Below, piece after piece: positions 37,795-47,975 of a stretch of 64,000 bases of DNA (position 1 is its first letter; every line of letters begins with the position of its first letter). The stretch comes from Toxoplasma gondii ME49 (Eukaryota; Apicomplexa; Conoidasida; Eucoccidiorida; Sarcocystidae): NCBI RefSeq assembly GCF_000006565.2, contig NC_031477.1, forward strand, positions 5,852,183 through 5,916,182, given 5' to 3'. The position numbers were made by a program, and so were the translations under genes. The notes beneath the pieces were generated by a model that had not been told where the DNA came from, did not search any database, and was given only the letters and a program-made list of their open reading frames with translations.

Positions 37795-40700
37795 ATGTGC
37801 TTCAACGTAGCTACCTGGAGACACCTGGCGAGACTGGACTTACTGGCGGTTGTCGCTAAAGCAATTGAAGGCGACGCAAGACTTCAACGGGGTGAGATTA
37901 TTTTCATGAACATAAACGGGGAGAATCATGCAATGCTCTGCGAACCCAGCAAGCCGGACAAACCACACGTCGTCCTTAAGCGAAAGAATGCGGAGGCCGA
38001 GAAATGCAAAGACTGTGAAGGGGCAGTGTGTGCACAAATCGTTGAATGAAACGCTTATACCAGCGATGACAGCAGTAGGAGAGCGCGCGTAATGCGACAA
38101 CAGAGCAAAACAGGATTGTTTGAACACGCATCAGTCGAGGGTGTGTTGTCATGAGAAACAGGTAAAGGCGCTAATGCAGGACACCAAGTACAGATAGGGA
38201 TGGGGGAGAAATTATCGAAGTCATCGACCAGAAGGTGAAAAGTGGGACAGGACCCTCCGTGCATATGAACTCCAGTTAGGCACGCTGGGCGAGAAACCAA
38301 AAGAGGTTGATGAGCGACGTACCCCTGAAAAGATAGTGAATTCCAGTGTGGACTCCGCATCACGTGCTTGTAATCTGTAGGCCACATGAGTATGCGCTGC
38401 GGTGTTTGATGTCATGCATTTTAATCTCTAAGCCGTTCATATCTCGAAGCACTGTCGCTTTCTTGGGATGCGGTACCGTCCACAATGACATCTATTTTCC
38501 GCTTGTCGAACGTGTCGTGTCGTTCGCAGCTGCTGACGGCGATCTCCCGCCCTGGAGTCTCATGAAGTTTGTGCGAAACTATCAAACAGGTGCGTCGGTT
38601 GTTACCCTTTTGTAGATCCCTTGTGATTTTTCTTCTCTCTTTGGGCATTGGATTCTGCCGTGTTATCCTCTCGGCTGTTTTCTTTCGCGTACCGTCGAGT
38701 CCAAAGATCTGTTGTCTTCATTGCTTGGCCTCCATGGTTTTGCCTTCACAGTCGTGGACAGTCTCCTTTTTTTGATCGTACCTTATCCATTTGTATTTCT
38801 CTTCTCACGGAAGGCTGGCCTTTCAGTCAGCCGTTGGTGATCCTCTCTTTCGTCCAGGTTTCCTCGGTGTTTCCGCCCCTTTCACCGAAATGTCGACAGG
38901 TGTGCGTCCTCTCGGGCCTGGTTGTCGCTCTTTTCGTCCCCTCATTGTCGTTTCTGCAGTATTTGCTCTCCGAAGGCGTGCTTGCGTCTGTTCCTCTGCT
39001 TGTCTCCAAGTGCCGGCAGTGTTGTACGGAAGAAAAGCTGAGACCGATTGGAGATTTAGGCGGCATGCAGCGGGGGGGGGGGAGGGCGAAGATGTGTCAC
39101 TTGAGCTGGAGGGGCGAGAGTGATTTGATAGAAGTCTTTGGCAAAGGAACTAGATACCGAAGCCGTACCCATCGTCCATGTGTGGGGTGTCGCTGTGTCT
39201 CCTCGCGTATGTACCTACATTTGTTGTGTCCTGTATATAGTCACTGTGGCAGCTCTGGTTCTCTTGCAGCCGTCTTTGTAACACCTTTGTAAGTGGTGTG
39301 CTTTTTTCAACGCCGATGGTTTGCGTGTACATCATGTCTCTGTTGATTGCTTTCTGGTTGTCCTGTCGTTTGTCGTTGTGTGCTGTCTACAAAATTGCCT
39401 CCCGCCCTGATGACGCACGCTGTTCTCTCCTTTCGACTTCGGGGATGCGACAGCCGGTGACGAAGCGACAGAAATGGAAAGCGCAGGCGTAGAAGGGAAA
39501 CAAGGACAACAGGAAAGTGGAGACAAAACGTCATATGAGGGGTCTGACACGGAATTCAGCGACGCAGAGTCGGACATATTGTTAAGTGTACATGAGGCAC
39601 AGGAAGAAGATCCCGAAGAAGAGTTAACATTTCCGGAGGAGTGGATACAGAATCCGTCGCTGATGCTCCTGGATGGAGACGAGGCGGAGAATGCAGGTAA
39701 AAAATTTGAATACGCGAGAGCTGATTCTGTCAGAGGAACGGTAAAAAGAGCACACGAAGAACCATGTCAGGCTTCCCTAGGTAGATCTTTCATGATGTAG
39801 TTGCCGACCGTCTGTGCGCAGTGAATCATGCTTTGAGGATTCAGGGTGATCTGGCATTCATTGCTTATGCAGCTGTCTCCGTTGCGGGAAAAACGGCACA
39901 CTTGGTTCTGTTTTAGTACTCGCTGAGCTGTATCTATTGTAGCCATGTCATCGCGTACCACTAAACGAAGAAATAGGGATCTTCTGCTCTCTAGCCTGGT
40001 TCGCAGTTTTCGAGTGACGCTGATGTGTACGCTGCCATATTTGCGTAGCTATTAGAGCTCGTTTCCATTTCGACTGGAGTGTCGGCAATGGAGGCTCGCT
40101 GGCATTTCTCTCGGGTTCATTCCAGTGTCATATATGATGTCCACTAGGTTTCTGAATTGTCGTCTGTGCTATTTCTGCACTCGTGCATTTGACTCTCGAT
40201 ACTTGAGAATGTCGTCTGGCCGTGTCAAACTTTGCAGCCCTGACGCCCATCTCGTAACTCCCTTTGTCTGTAAAGTGTTATGTACAGTTGCCTCTCATCT
40301 ACACTCTTGTCGTCCTTTCTCGTGTGGCTGGAGAGTATTGCTTCACCGACGTAGCTGCTCGTTTCGGTGGTCGTGAACACGAGTTGCTCTGTCCTTCCCC
40401 TGTTACTCATGTTGTTCTGTGAGTGTCTCACCAGCTAAGGGGTTATCTTTTTGCAAAACCTCCCTTGAAGTCGGGTCCATCAGTACGGCCTAGCCACCAA
40501 CCTTTCTCAGCCGTCTGTACCCACTCAACCGATCACGTTCTACCGATGCCGAGCTGTCCACCGACTTGTGTTTCTAGCAGAGTCTTTCCACAGCTGTGGC
40601 TGTCTCCCGGCTGATTGCGGTGTATATGTATTGACAGGTGTATTCCATGTTTGGGAGCACTGCACGTTTGTCAGTTTCTGTGCGCCACTGAAGTGGCTCT

Positions 40701-41753
40701 TATTGGTCGTCCAGTTTTCGCTTATTATCTCTAAAGCTGGCAAGCGGCTTCATGGCCAATCAGGATGTTTCCCTACTCCGTTATTTACCTTCGCGTACAA
40801 GGGTTCACTCTGCAGTTCCCCATACTTCAATAACAACCTGTCCACATTCGCTGCTTTTCTGGATTGCCATGTGATATCGAACGTAGTGCGTTGGATGTAA
40901 AGTCAATTATTCTAACTTCCCCATTTTCTCCCAAGCTGCGTGTATACTTTCCCTGTTCTTATCTCCCTGTTGGGTATACATTTATGAATTCTTTTGTCGA
41001 GTGTGCCTTGGTGTAGTGGTTCCATCGCCACCCTTTCGCGCGCGTGGAGTTTTGCTTTTTCTCCCTTAGCTTTCTAGAATGGGGTACGGCATCTGCTCCC
41101 TTTTTCGGTGTTTCTTTTCAGAGGACGATGACCTCACAAATCAACTGTTCGAGTTGCTTCAATCTGTGGAAGGTGGGAAACACATTTGAGAAAACGCCGT
41201 CGTCGACGTCTTTCCGTGTGAATCGATTCAAAGTGGCTTGACATTCGTGTGATCGGCCATCCTTTCGTTTCTCTCCTTCCTTATGAGATTCGGTGTCCGT
41301 GTCACCCTTTTTCCTTCAGATGCATATCTCTTTATCATATTGTGTTAGGTCCTAGACGCTTCCTGTTATTTTGCCTTCTCCGGCAGGCATGCCGTGTTCA
41401 GAACCCCTGGGTGCGACGAGTGTATTCACCGTACAGTTATGTTTGTTTCTTCCATTGTCGCGTGGTTCAGTCGACGCTCACGTAGAATGCTATGGTTTAC
41501 TGGATTTGAGTGGCCGGAAGGTGCTCTCGTTTTCTCGATGTTTCTCACATTCGTGTCCCGTGGTTCGGTTCCTGTGTTCTCCGGTGCTATGTCCGTCGTC
41601 TTGTCTGACTTCCTTGTTTTGCCGCTGTAAATGGACCAAGTATCGTGCTCCTTCAGCTCTGGGTTTCCAGTCGCTACCCCGTCTTCTCATTTGCTTATCT
41701 GTCCTGCAGCTGACTCAGAGCACAGCGATTCATTACCCGAGACGGAGAAATGA
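37795..41753 (+). CDS. gammaC: shortest acidic-module family gene
   Basis: Model exons 37795-37891, 38530-38589, 39454-39696, 41122-41172 and 41710-41753; all phase 1, 164 residues. The first exon (MCFNVATWRHLARLDLLAVV) is only weakly signal-like but aligns with gammaA KLDLLGLL and gammaB QMDLAQVL; in-frame ATGs also lie at 37717 and 37750. Exon 2 is the 60-nt exon (WSLMKFVRNYQTG). Exon 3 is acidic with LTFPEEWIQNPSLMLLDGDE, parallel to gammaB IPAEWIFDSLMALEDDD. Exon 4 encodes DDDLTNQLFELLQSVE. The last exon encodes DSEHSDSLPETEK and stop. The counterpart of gammaB exon 3 seems degenerate: open segment 38960-39123 contains an 11-G run, has no usable donor and ends in TGA, and could instead be an alternative last exon. 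No clear NLS-like cluster in the spliced model. Confidence 0.45.
39070..39082 (+). repeat. mononucleotide G run
   Basis: Eleven consecutive G inside the open segment 38960-39123 of gammaC. Such a run is a likely slippage site and may explain why this segment no longer works as an internal exon. Confidence 0.8.
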
Positions 41754-42139
41754 GACGACGAAACCGAGAAACAACATCTTTACGACGGATGCCGCCCGGC
41801 TGCTCGTGCCATGGTGCCGCTCATGAAATTCTGGAGGGAGTAAATGGAAGGGTGTTCTATTTGGATATCACCTGTCTGATGTAGCATCAAAACCAGCTAA
41901 TGTATTATATTTCATATCGCCTATGTAGTTGAGTCTATGCTTTTGCCGAAGTAGCAGGTTTAATTACTCCCGGTTCCAAATGAACATGAATACGGGTATA
42001 CCACTGAGCTCCAAAGTGTGTACCTGTTTCTCTTGTGGGGTGGTACCGCGCATTTACCATAAAGAACGCGGTTGTTTGTATTTCGTAACAGGAATCAAAC
42101 AGTGTTTTGAGTCATTCCTTCGTGAAATATCTCTACAGT

Positions 42140-43290
42140 CTCACCGACGAAGTAGCGTCTAGCCTGTGTGAGTGTTAACTTGTGGTTGTCGGCTTCTAAA
42201 TTATACCACTGGGAGACTCGTTCCTCTTTGCATGTCCAGTATGTTTATGTCGGTCGGTCATTTCAGGTTTGTTCATTCCTCGTGAGGCACTTTTCGTGCA
42301 CAGCCCCACCGCTGAGGAATCATTCTTTGCTTATTAGAGCGTCCATTAAGCATCGTCAGCTTGTATAATATTTCATAGGAAGATGTGTTGTTCTGTCTTT
42401 GTCCATTCTGTTTACGTTCTGCATTTGAGACTTCGTGTTTTCTCCTGAGGCACCTTTTGTATAAGGTCTACTGAAGAGAACTTTTTGTTTGGATGAATGC
42501 TCGCTAGAAATTGTCAAGTTATAAATAGTTCACAGAACGGCATATTGTTCTGTCTCTGTCCAGTCTATTAACATCGAGCATTTCTGATTTGGGGTTTCCT
42601 CCTGAGGCCCCTTTTGTATAGTCTAAATAGGAGGGAGCTGTTTGTTGGGATGAATGCTCACTAGGAATCGTCAAGCTGTAAATATTTTTACGAAGTGTTG
42701 TTTTCCAGGCTGTTGATGTGGAAGAGCTCTGGTTTGTTTTGTCCGCGCGAGGCGCTGTTTGCATGAGGTCTACTGAAGAGAACTTTTTGTTTGGATGAAT
42801 GCTCGCTAGAAATTGTCAAGTTATAAATAGTTCACAGAACGGCATATTGTTCTGTCTCTGTCCAGTCTATTAACATCGAGCATTTCTGATTTGGGGTTTC
42901 CTCCTGAGGCCCCTTTTGTATAGTCTAAATAGGAGGGAGCTGTTTGTTGGGATGAAGGCTCACTAGGAATCGTCAAGCTGTAAATATTTTTACGAAGTGT
43001 TGTTTTCCAGGCTGTTGATGTGGAAGAGCTCTGGTTTGTTTTGTCCGCGCGAGGCGCTGTTTGTATAAAGTCTACTGAAGAGGGAGCGTTTTGTTTGGAT
43101 GAATTGTTTCCTCTTGATGCACTTCGCGTGTGGCAGTTTCATTGACAAAGTACCATTTTAACTATGAGTGCTCCCTCGTTATTTTCGGTTTGTTAAAATA
43201 TTTCGTAGCGATAAGTATTGCTCTTCACGCAACCAGTCGGTTTACCTCGGCTGTGGCTTTTTCGGGTTCTTCATGATGCGGCATCTCCAA
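42140..43290. repeat. minisatellite: ~151-bp monomers, two 302-bp dimeric repeats
   Basis: The stretch 42465-42766 is repeated almost perfectly at 42767-43068 (period 302; visible differences include one T/G near 42956 and a few bases at the right end), and a third copy starts at 43069 and diverges after about 35 bases. Each 302-bp unit consists of two related halves, recognisable by the phrases GATGAATGCTC, TCGTCAAG or TTGTCAAG, TAAATA and a GAGGC block. More diverged monomers extend left to about 42140 and right to about 43290. No coding frame. It lies exactly between the end of the gene family array and the conserved genes. Confidence 0.85.
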
Positions 43291-43813
43291 TGCTTCAGAC
43301 ATTACGGATGTCGCAGCACCTTAATCTCTCAGCACTAAAGAGTTAGCTTTTTGCCTCTCCGCCTGTGTATGTAAAGATTGTCTTTGGCACAGCTAAGACA
43401 AATCAGGAAACAGTTGAGTGAACGCATAACGTTGGTAGTCTGCATGTGGTGACAAAAGGCGTCGCAGTAGCAATGTGTTGGTTTATTCCATTGGTAGAAA
43501 GTTCATTCAATTGCACAGCAACGTTCGGGACCCGGTCACAATACAGTAGGCGTGTGTCATATCTACACGATACCATCTGACATGTGCTGCCAAGGAAAAA
43601 AAACATCAGGCCAACGTGGAGCAGCAAAAAGAAGTTATCGTATTTTCCACAGCGAAGAAACGGTCTTGCCTCCTTAAGCAAATCACTCGACAGAAACCGA
43701 AATATATCGCGCCGTAAAGGCAGGTCTTTCCGGCTGAGGCGCTGTATGTACTGCACCTGACGAGAGACAGGAGGCACTTTGTGTAAGATGGTAGAAAATG
43801 CGCCTAAGACGTG

Positions 43814-44403
43814 TCACAGCTTCTTCGGTCGATGGATTCGGACAGTGTACCTAGGGTAATGTTCTGCTTGCTCCAATACGGCAAGATACCCGTCTTCGAT
43901 GCGTGTGGGTTCTTCCATAGTTTCAATACCTCATAGTCCCAATGCGGGGTTACCTGCTTGCAACGCCAGTGACCCTAAAGGTTTGACCCTACCGCCAAGC
44001 ATATCAGTATCAGCGACAAAAATACCAGCAAATAAACGCAGAAACAGTCTCTTGGCATCCTCTGTCGTGAGATGCTCCTTTAGATGAAGAGAGGCGTTCT
44101 TCTAAGCCTCCTCCGTCAGCCGCTTTCTTGCATGACTTTCAGCATGAACGTGCTGTTGCCGAGTTAGACCATTCCATAGACGTTTTCGACAAAAACAGGT
44201 GCCGTCCGCTACTCGCGGAAGTCCTGGTGACAACACCACACTGCGAATTCCATATCATTTGTACGCAAGCGACAGGTGACGTCCAGGCACCGCGACAACA
44301 GTTTCTCTCGAACGAACGCCCATGAAATCGTTTCCAAAATTCCCCTTGATGAATCGTACAAAAGCGGTTGACAAGATTTCTGCAAATGTACGCTGATGAG
44401 TTT
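43814..44403 (-). other. protein-like reading frame downstream of the SEN54-like gene, interrupted by stops
   Basis: On the minus strand, one frame from about 44425 to 43814 reads like protein (for example FAEILSTAFVRFIKGNFGND, KEHLTTEDAKRLFLRLFAGI and EQAEHYPRYTVRIHRPKKL) but contains TGA at 44255-44257, TAG at 44102-44104 and TGA at 43931-43933. The last stop could be removed by an intron of about 63 bases (donor GTAGGG, acceptor TATGAG). It may be exons of a small unrecognised gene, a decayed gene, or chance in the 3' UTR. It is in a different frame from the SEN54-like protein, whose own C-terminus looks complete. Confidence 0.3.
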
Positions 44404-46650
44404 TCAGAGGACCATCACTTGCTGCGCGGTGAGGAATGTGACGCCGCCATCAAGAGACGTGGGGGCCACCAACAACGGTAGCGATGGCACGTCCTTCTGC
44501 AGTGTCTCCTGTACCAATGCGCCTATATTTGTCTTTGACTCTATCTTGCATAGTTTCTTCTTCCTATGTGGGCCGCCATCCGGCAGTTCGCTGTCATCTT
44601 CGTCCTCTTTTCCACTCCCGCCAGCTGAACTATCGACTTCACGATGTTCTATGCCCCTCCATTCTCTGAATTGCGCGACTTCAGGCTGACATTTTTTTGG
44701 AATTTTCGACCTCCGTGAGTTCTTTATTTGAGAGTGCTTATTCCGTATGCTGGGCGACTTTTCCTCGAATCTCCCACCACTGGATGGAGCCGTGAAAGAA
44801 GCTCCGTAATCACGTCCGCTGTCACACTTCTGTTCCCTAGTGTCCCTCTGACTTCTTGTAACGGAAAGAGCTGAACCCACTGTCACCCCAAACGCACGCA
44901 GAACACCAAAATGGGGAAGCAGAACGTGTGCCGCAGTTGCTTCGGGACTGACTGGGAGAACAGGAAGCCGATTTGTGGCGGGCATCGTGTCTTCACCATC
45001 TTGACGTGGCGTTGATTTTCCTGCACTTTTGTGTCTGGCGTTTGGCTTATTTGGCCCGGCGAGACTTATGGATAATTCTTCCAAGTCCGGTGCAACACCT
45101 TCGCCTTCACTACCACAATCACTATCTGTCAACGTGTGACTGCAGCTATCGTTACCTGTGTCACTCGCCACGCTGACTTCGGAGAGACTAAAATCCTCCT
45201 CTTCCATGGCAAGACAGAGTCCTGGAAGCCTGGAGGGCGAAGAGCCAGCGCGTGCACCCGCTGGCGAAGGATATTCATCGAATTCCGTCCTTCGTTTGTG
45301 CCTCCTTTCAAGCAGGATCACCCACGGCGACCGGGGAGAGGCCTCGGGGTGAACCGCCAAACCTGGAGTCCGGTGTATGCGTTCCTCTTCGCCTTGACCG
45401 GAATTACCGGCTTCAGTTCCTGATGACGAGCTATGAGATCTCAACGTGGACATGGTCGGGAAGTTAGAAATCTCGTCAACCGGAGAGCATAGCTCCGGAA
45501 AAGAAGGAGAGAGGAATCGTGAAGAAACTACAATCGGGCAGAGTCGAACTGCAGCTGCAAGCTCGGAGCTGTGGCGATTTCTGATCGGCAGTCCTAGACC
45601 CTTAAGTTGTAAGTACACCTGCAGCTCTTGATACGTGAAATGTGACTGATCTGCAAACCCAGGAGGAGGAGGCGTCCCCACTTCTTCACGATAGGTAGAA
45701 CGGACCCGGTCTTCTCGTCGAGTGATGCACGGCTCTCCGGTCAATCTCCCCTCACCAAGCAGTGTTCGTTCCACCATCATTCCTACATTCTGTTGTGTAG
45801 ACTCATCCTGTGCGCCCCTCAGTTTTGGTAACCTTCGGGGAGACACTGAGTCCTCTGTAGCGTTTTCCAGATGAGCCAGTCGATCACAGGAGCAGCCGCT
45901 CTGTTCATTTCCTGCTCGCGCGTTTCTTTCTCGGAAACGCTGTACTGCGGTGCTCGGTCGAGGTGTGGCAGCAGGAAGCCGCCCTTTGAGGAGAGCGAGA
46001 AGAAGATCCAAAGCGTGCACTTGCCGAGCCGTCTGAGAGTCAAAAATGACTAAGGAAGACCCTGTCGCATGTGGGTTCTTCCCTGCTAGGAAGAAGAGTG
46101 CCTCTTCCACGGTCACGACTAGTACAGGCCGCGGAGAGCGAGAAGAACACGGGGAAGGAACTGCCACCGTTTCTGACGAAGGCAGTGGCAAATCGCGGGA
46201 TGCCAGTGGGGAAGAGGCAGCCACAGGGGACTTGCAAGCGGAGCCTCTTTCTGCAGCAACATCTCTAGGCTCTGGTTCCTCCATCGGATTGATAGGCCTC
46301 TGGGCACTACCTCTCATTGATTGATCCACGTGAGAGCAGAAAGAATGAGAGACATGCACGCCGGTGCTGCTCCATTGTTTGCCTTTGAAGTAGACTAAGA
46401 CAACAACACCCGCTGGACAAATGGAGGAGACAGGAAACGACTTAGACGTCAGCCAAAGGCCAAGACCTGCGCCTTTTTTCTTGGAACCTCCTCCTTGACG
46501 ATGCAGGCGTTCGCCTAGTCGCCTGAGCCGTTCGTAAACTGCTGACAGCGGCACAAACCTGGAGTCGGCATCTGTAGAGGAGGAAGACGAAGTGGAAGAA
46601 GCGGATGACGAACCCGGTGGGCAAGTTCCCGGAGAGCTGTACCTGGGCAT
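44404..46650 (-). CDS. SEN54-like tRNA-splicing endonuclease subunit
   Basis: One uninterrupted frame of 748 residues from ATG 46648-46650. SEN54 is a structural subunit of the tRNA-intron endonuclease, which excises introns from pre-tRNA. Evidence, in order: RLRRLGERLH (about 41-50) and VVLVYFKGKQWSSTG (83-97), matching the family's N-terminal VEL-KGK-W-G block; TVEEALFFLA (180-189) with SSLVIFD; HFTYQELQVYLQLKGLGL (337-354), matching the YxVYxxLKRLGY helix; and a C-terminal SLPLLVAPTSLDGGVTFL (about 720-738), matching the PLIFALVDHGDISF strand of the endonuclease fold. Long low-complexity, acidic and Ser-rich inserts (about 110-175 and 360-700) make it larger than the human protein (about 530 residues), as is usual in coccidia. 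An upstream in-frame extension lacks ATG. Divergent from ispD. Confidence 0.68.
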   Translation of the reverse strand: MPRYSSPGTCPPGSSSASSTSSSSSTDADSRFVPLSAVYERLRRLGERLHRQGGGSKKKGAGLGLWLTSKSFPVSSICPAGVVVLVYFKGKQWSSTGVHVSHSFCSHVDQSMRGSAQRPINPMEEPEPRDVAAERGSACKSPVAASSPLASRDLPLPSSETVAVPSPCSSRSPRPVLVVTVEEALFFLAGKNPHATGSSLVIFDSQTARQVHALDLLLALLKGRLPAATPRPSTAVQRFRERNARAGNEQSGCSCDRLAHLENATEDSVSPRRLPKLRGAQDESTQQNVGMMVERTLLGEGRLTGEPCITRREDRVRSTYREEVGTPPPPGFADQSHFTYQELQVYLQLKGLGLPIRNRHSSELAAAVRLCPIVVSSRFLSPSFPELCSPVDEISNFPTMSTLRSHSSSSGTEAGNSGQGEEERIHRTPGLAVHPEASPRSPWVILLERRHKRRTEFDEYPSPAGARAGSSPSRLPGLCLAMEEEDFSLSEVSVASDTGNDSCSHTLTDSDCGSEGEGVAPDLEELSISLAGPNKPNARHKSAGKSTPRQDGEDTMPATNRLPVLPVSPEATAAHVLLPHFGVLRAFGVTVGSALSVTRSQRDTREQKCDSGRDYGASFTAPSSGGRFEEKSPSIRNKHSQIKNSRRSKIPKKCQPEVAQFREWRGIEHREVDSSAGGSGKEDEDDSELPDGGPHRKKKLCKIESKTNIGALVQETLQKDVPSLPLLVAPTSLDGGVTFLTAQQVMVL

Positions 46651-47912
46651 TATGCTATGGAGCACGACAAGGATGTCTACTTCAAACAAACGCCGTAGTA
46701 CATCTAGTTGTCATCGAACTGGTACGGTAGGAGGTCTAACTGTGCAACAGTCGCGACTTTTCGAAGTTGACCAAAACAGCCATTGCCTTTTCCATGACAC
46801 TGGCACCCTTTGCCAAGAAAAACAAAGCAGACCGAACGCAGCGGGCATAAGAGATATGCGCGTCCGTGCTTGCAAAAATGGGCTACGCGGTTGCCTCATC
46901 GCGTTTCCCCATACCGCAGTCCGGTGTCGCGCGTGCCACTCCCTGCCGGGTGAACTGCTAACCAAGCGAAAAAGGGATTTTTGAGGCTCTTTTCATCACT
47001 GCCATCCCCTCACACAGAGATTGGAAGGACGAATCGAATAAAGGGGCAATGTCTCGTGTTTGTCCGTATTCAATTCAGCTTCCAACCACCAACATACTAC
47101 TTGTATTGCATGCGCGGATTGCGTCGAGGGGAGACAGCCTCTTGCCACAGTTTGTCTTGATTCTCCAGTAGTAAGGGAAGTGTGTCTGTTCCCATTTATC
47201 TTTGCCTTAGATCTAAAAGAACTACGGTATAAATTTGCGAAATGAGGATCTGCGGGTACAAGTGGCGGCGTCCGTTCTCTGCTGCGGGTCGGCGGGATAC
47301 ATGCACAACTTCGGCGACGCGTGGACCATGTTAGAAGCGTGGCATGTCTCCGCCATTGTTTCCATGGGCAGTTGAGGAAGTTTCTCATTGCCTTTCGTCG
47401 TGATTTGTATTTTATTGAACGCTGTTCTTTTCTGACTATTTGCGCTGCTTTGACAGGTTCCCTTGCCACTGCCGTCTGCAGTAGTTGCCTTCCATCAAAG
47501 ACACACTACAACACTCGCGGTAGAAGCCAAAGCTGCACCCGTGCCACAGACTTGTTGACAATGAACATGCCGGTCCGTCGTTTACTTGTCCCTGCACATT
47601 TCAGCGTGTTCGCTGTTCTAGTGAGGGGGTGTCGTCCACAATAAGAACATTTTTCTCTGTTGGGCTTTCGACGCTCGGTGCGGCGCTACCAGCGAGAGTG
47701 ATGAGCACGAGACAGGAGAGGGTGTTTCGCGTACGTTGCGGAACGCAGCGTTCTGAACCTTTCTGGCTTTTCTCGAAAGGTCTGTGCGACAGGAACTATG
47801 GCGTCCCTCTCCAGTTTCTCTCGACACGTGCTCGTGGCTGTATTCTGATTCGCCTTCAGTCTGGCTAGCCGCAAGGCTGACATACCGGGGACATTGCGCA
47901 AAGTTTTTCACC
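46651..47912. promoter_or_regulatory. shared intergenic region between SEN54-like (-) and ispD (+)
   Basis: About 1.3 kb between two divergently oriented genes, with no supported coding sequence, so it must hold both promoters and 5' UTRs. I see no TATA-type element or repeated motif that would place the start sites. Confidence 0.4.
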
Positions 47913-47975
47913 ATGACTCACTCCCGTCTGGGCACTTTGAAGCCCCCCTTTTTCCATCCTAACAGTCTGACGTGG

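Noticed and set aside
42140..43290. CRISPR-like or transposon repeat
   Set aside because: Repeats are contiguous 151/302-bp monomers without spacers, terminal inverted repeats or coding capacity; they form a minisatellite.
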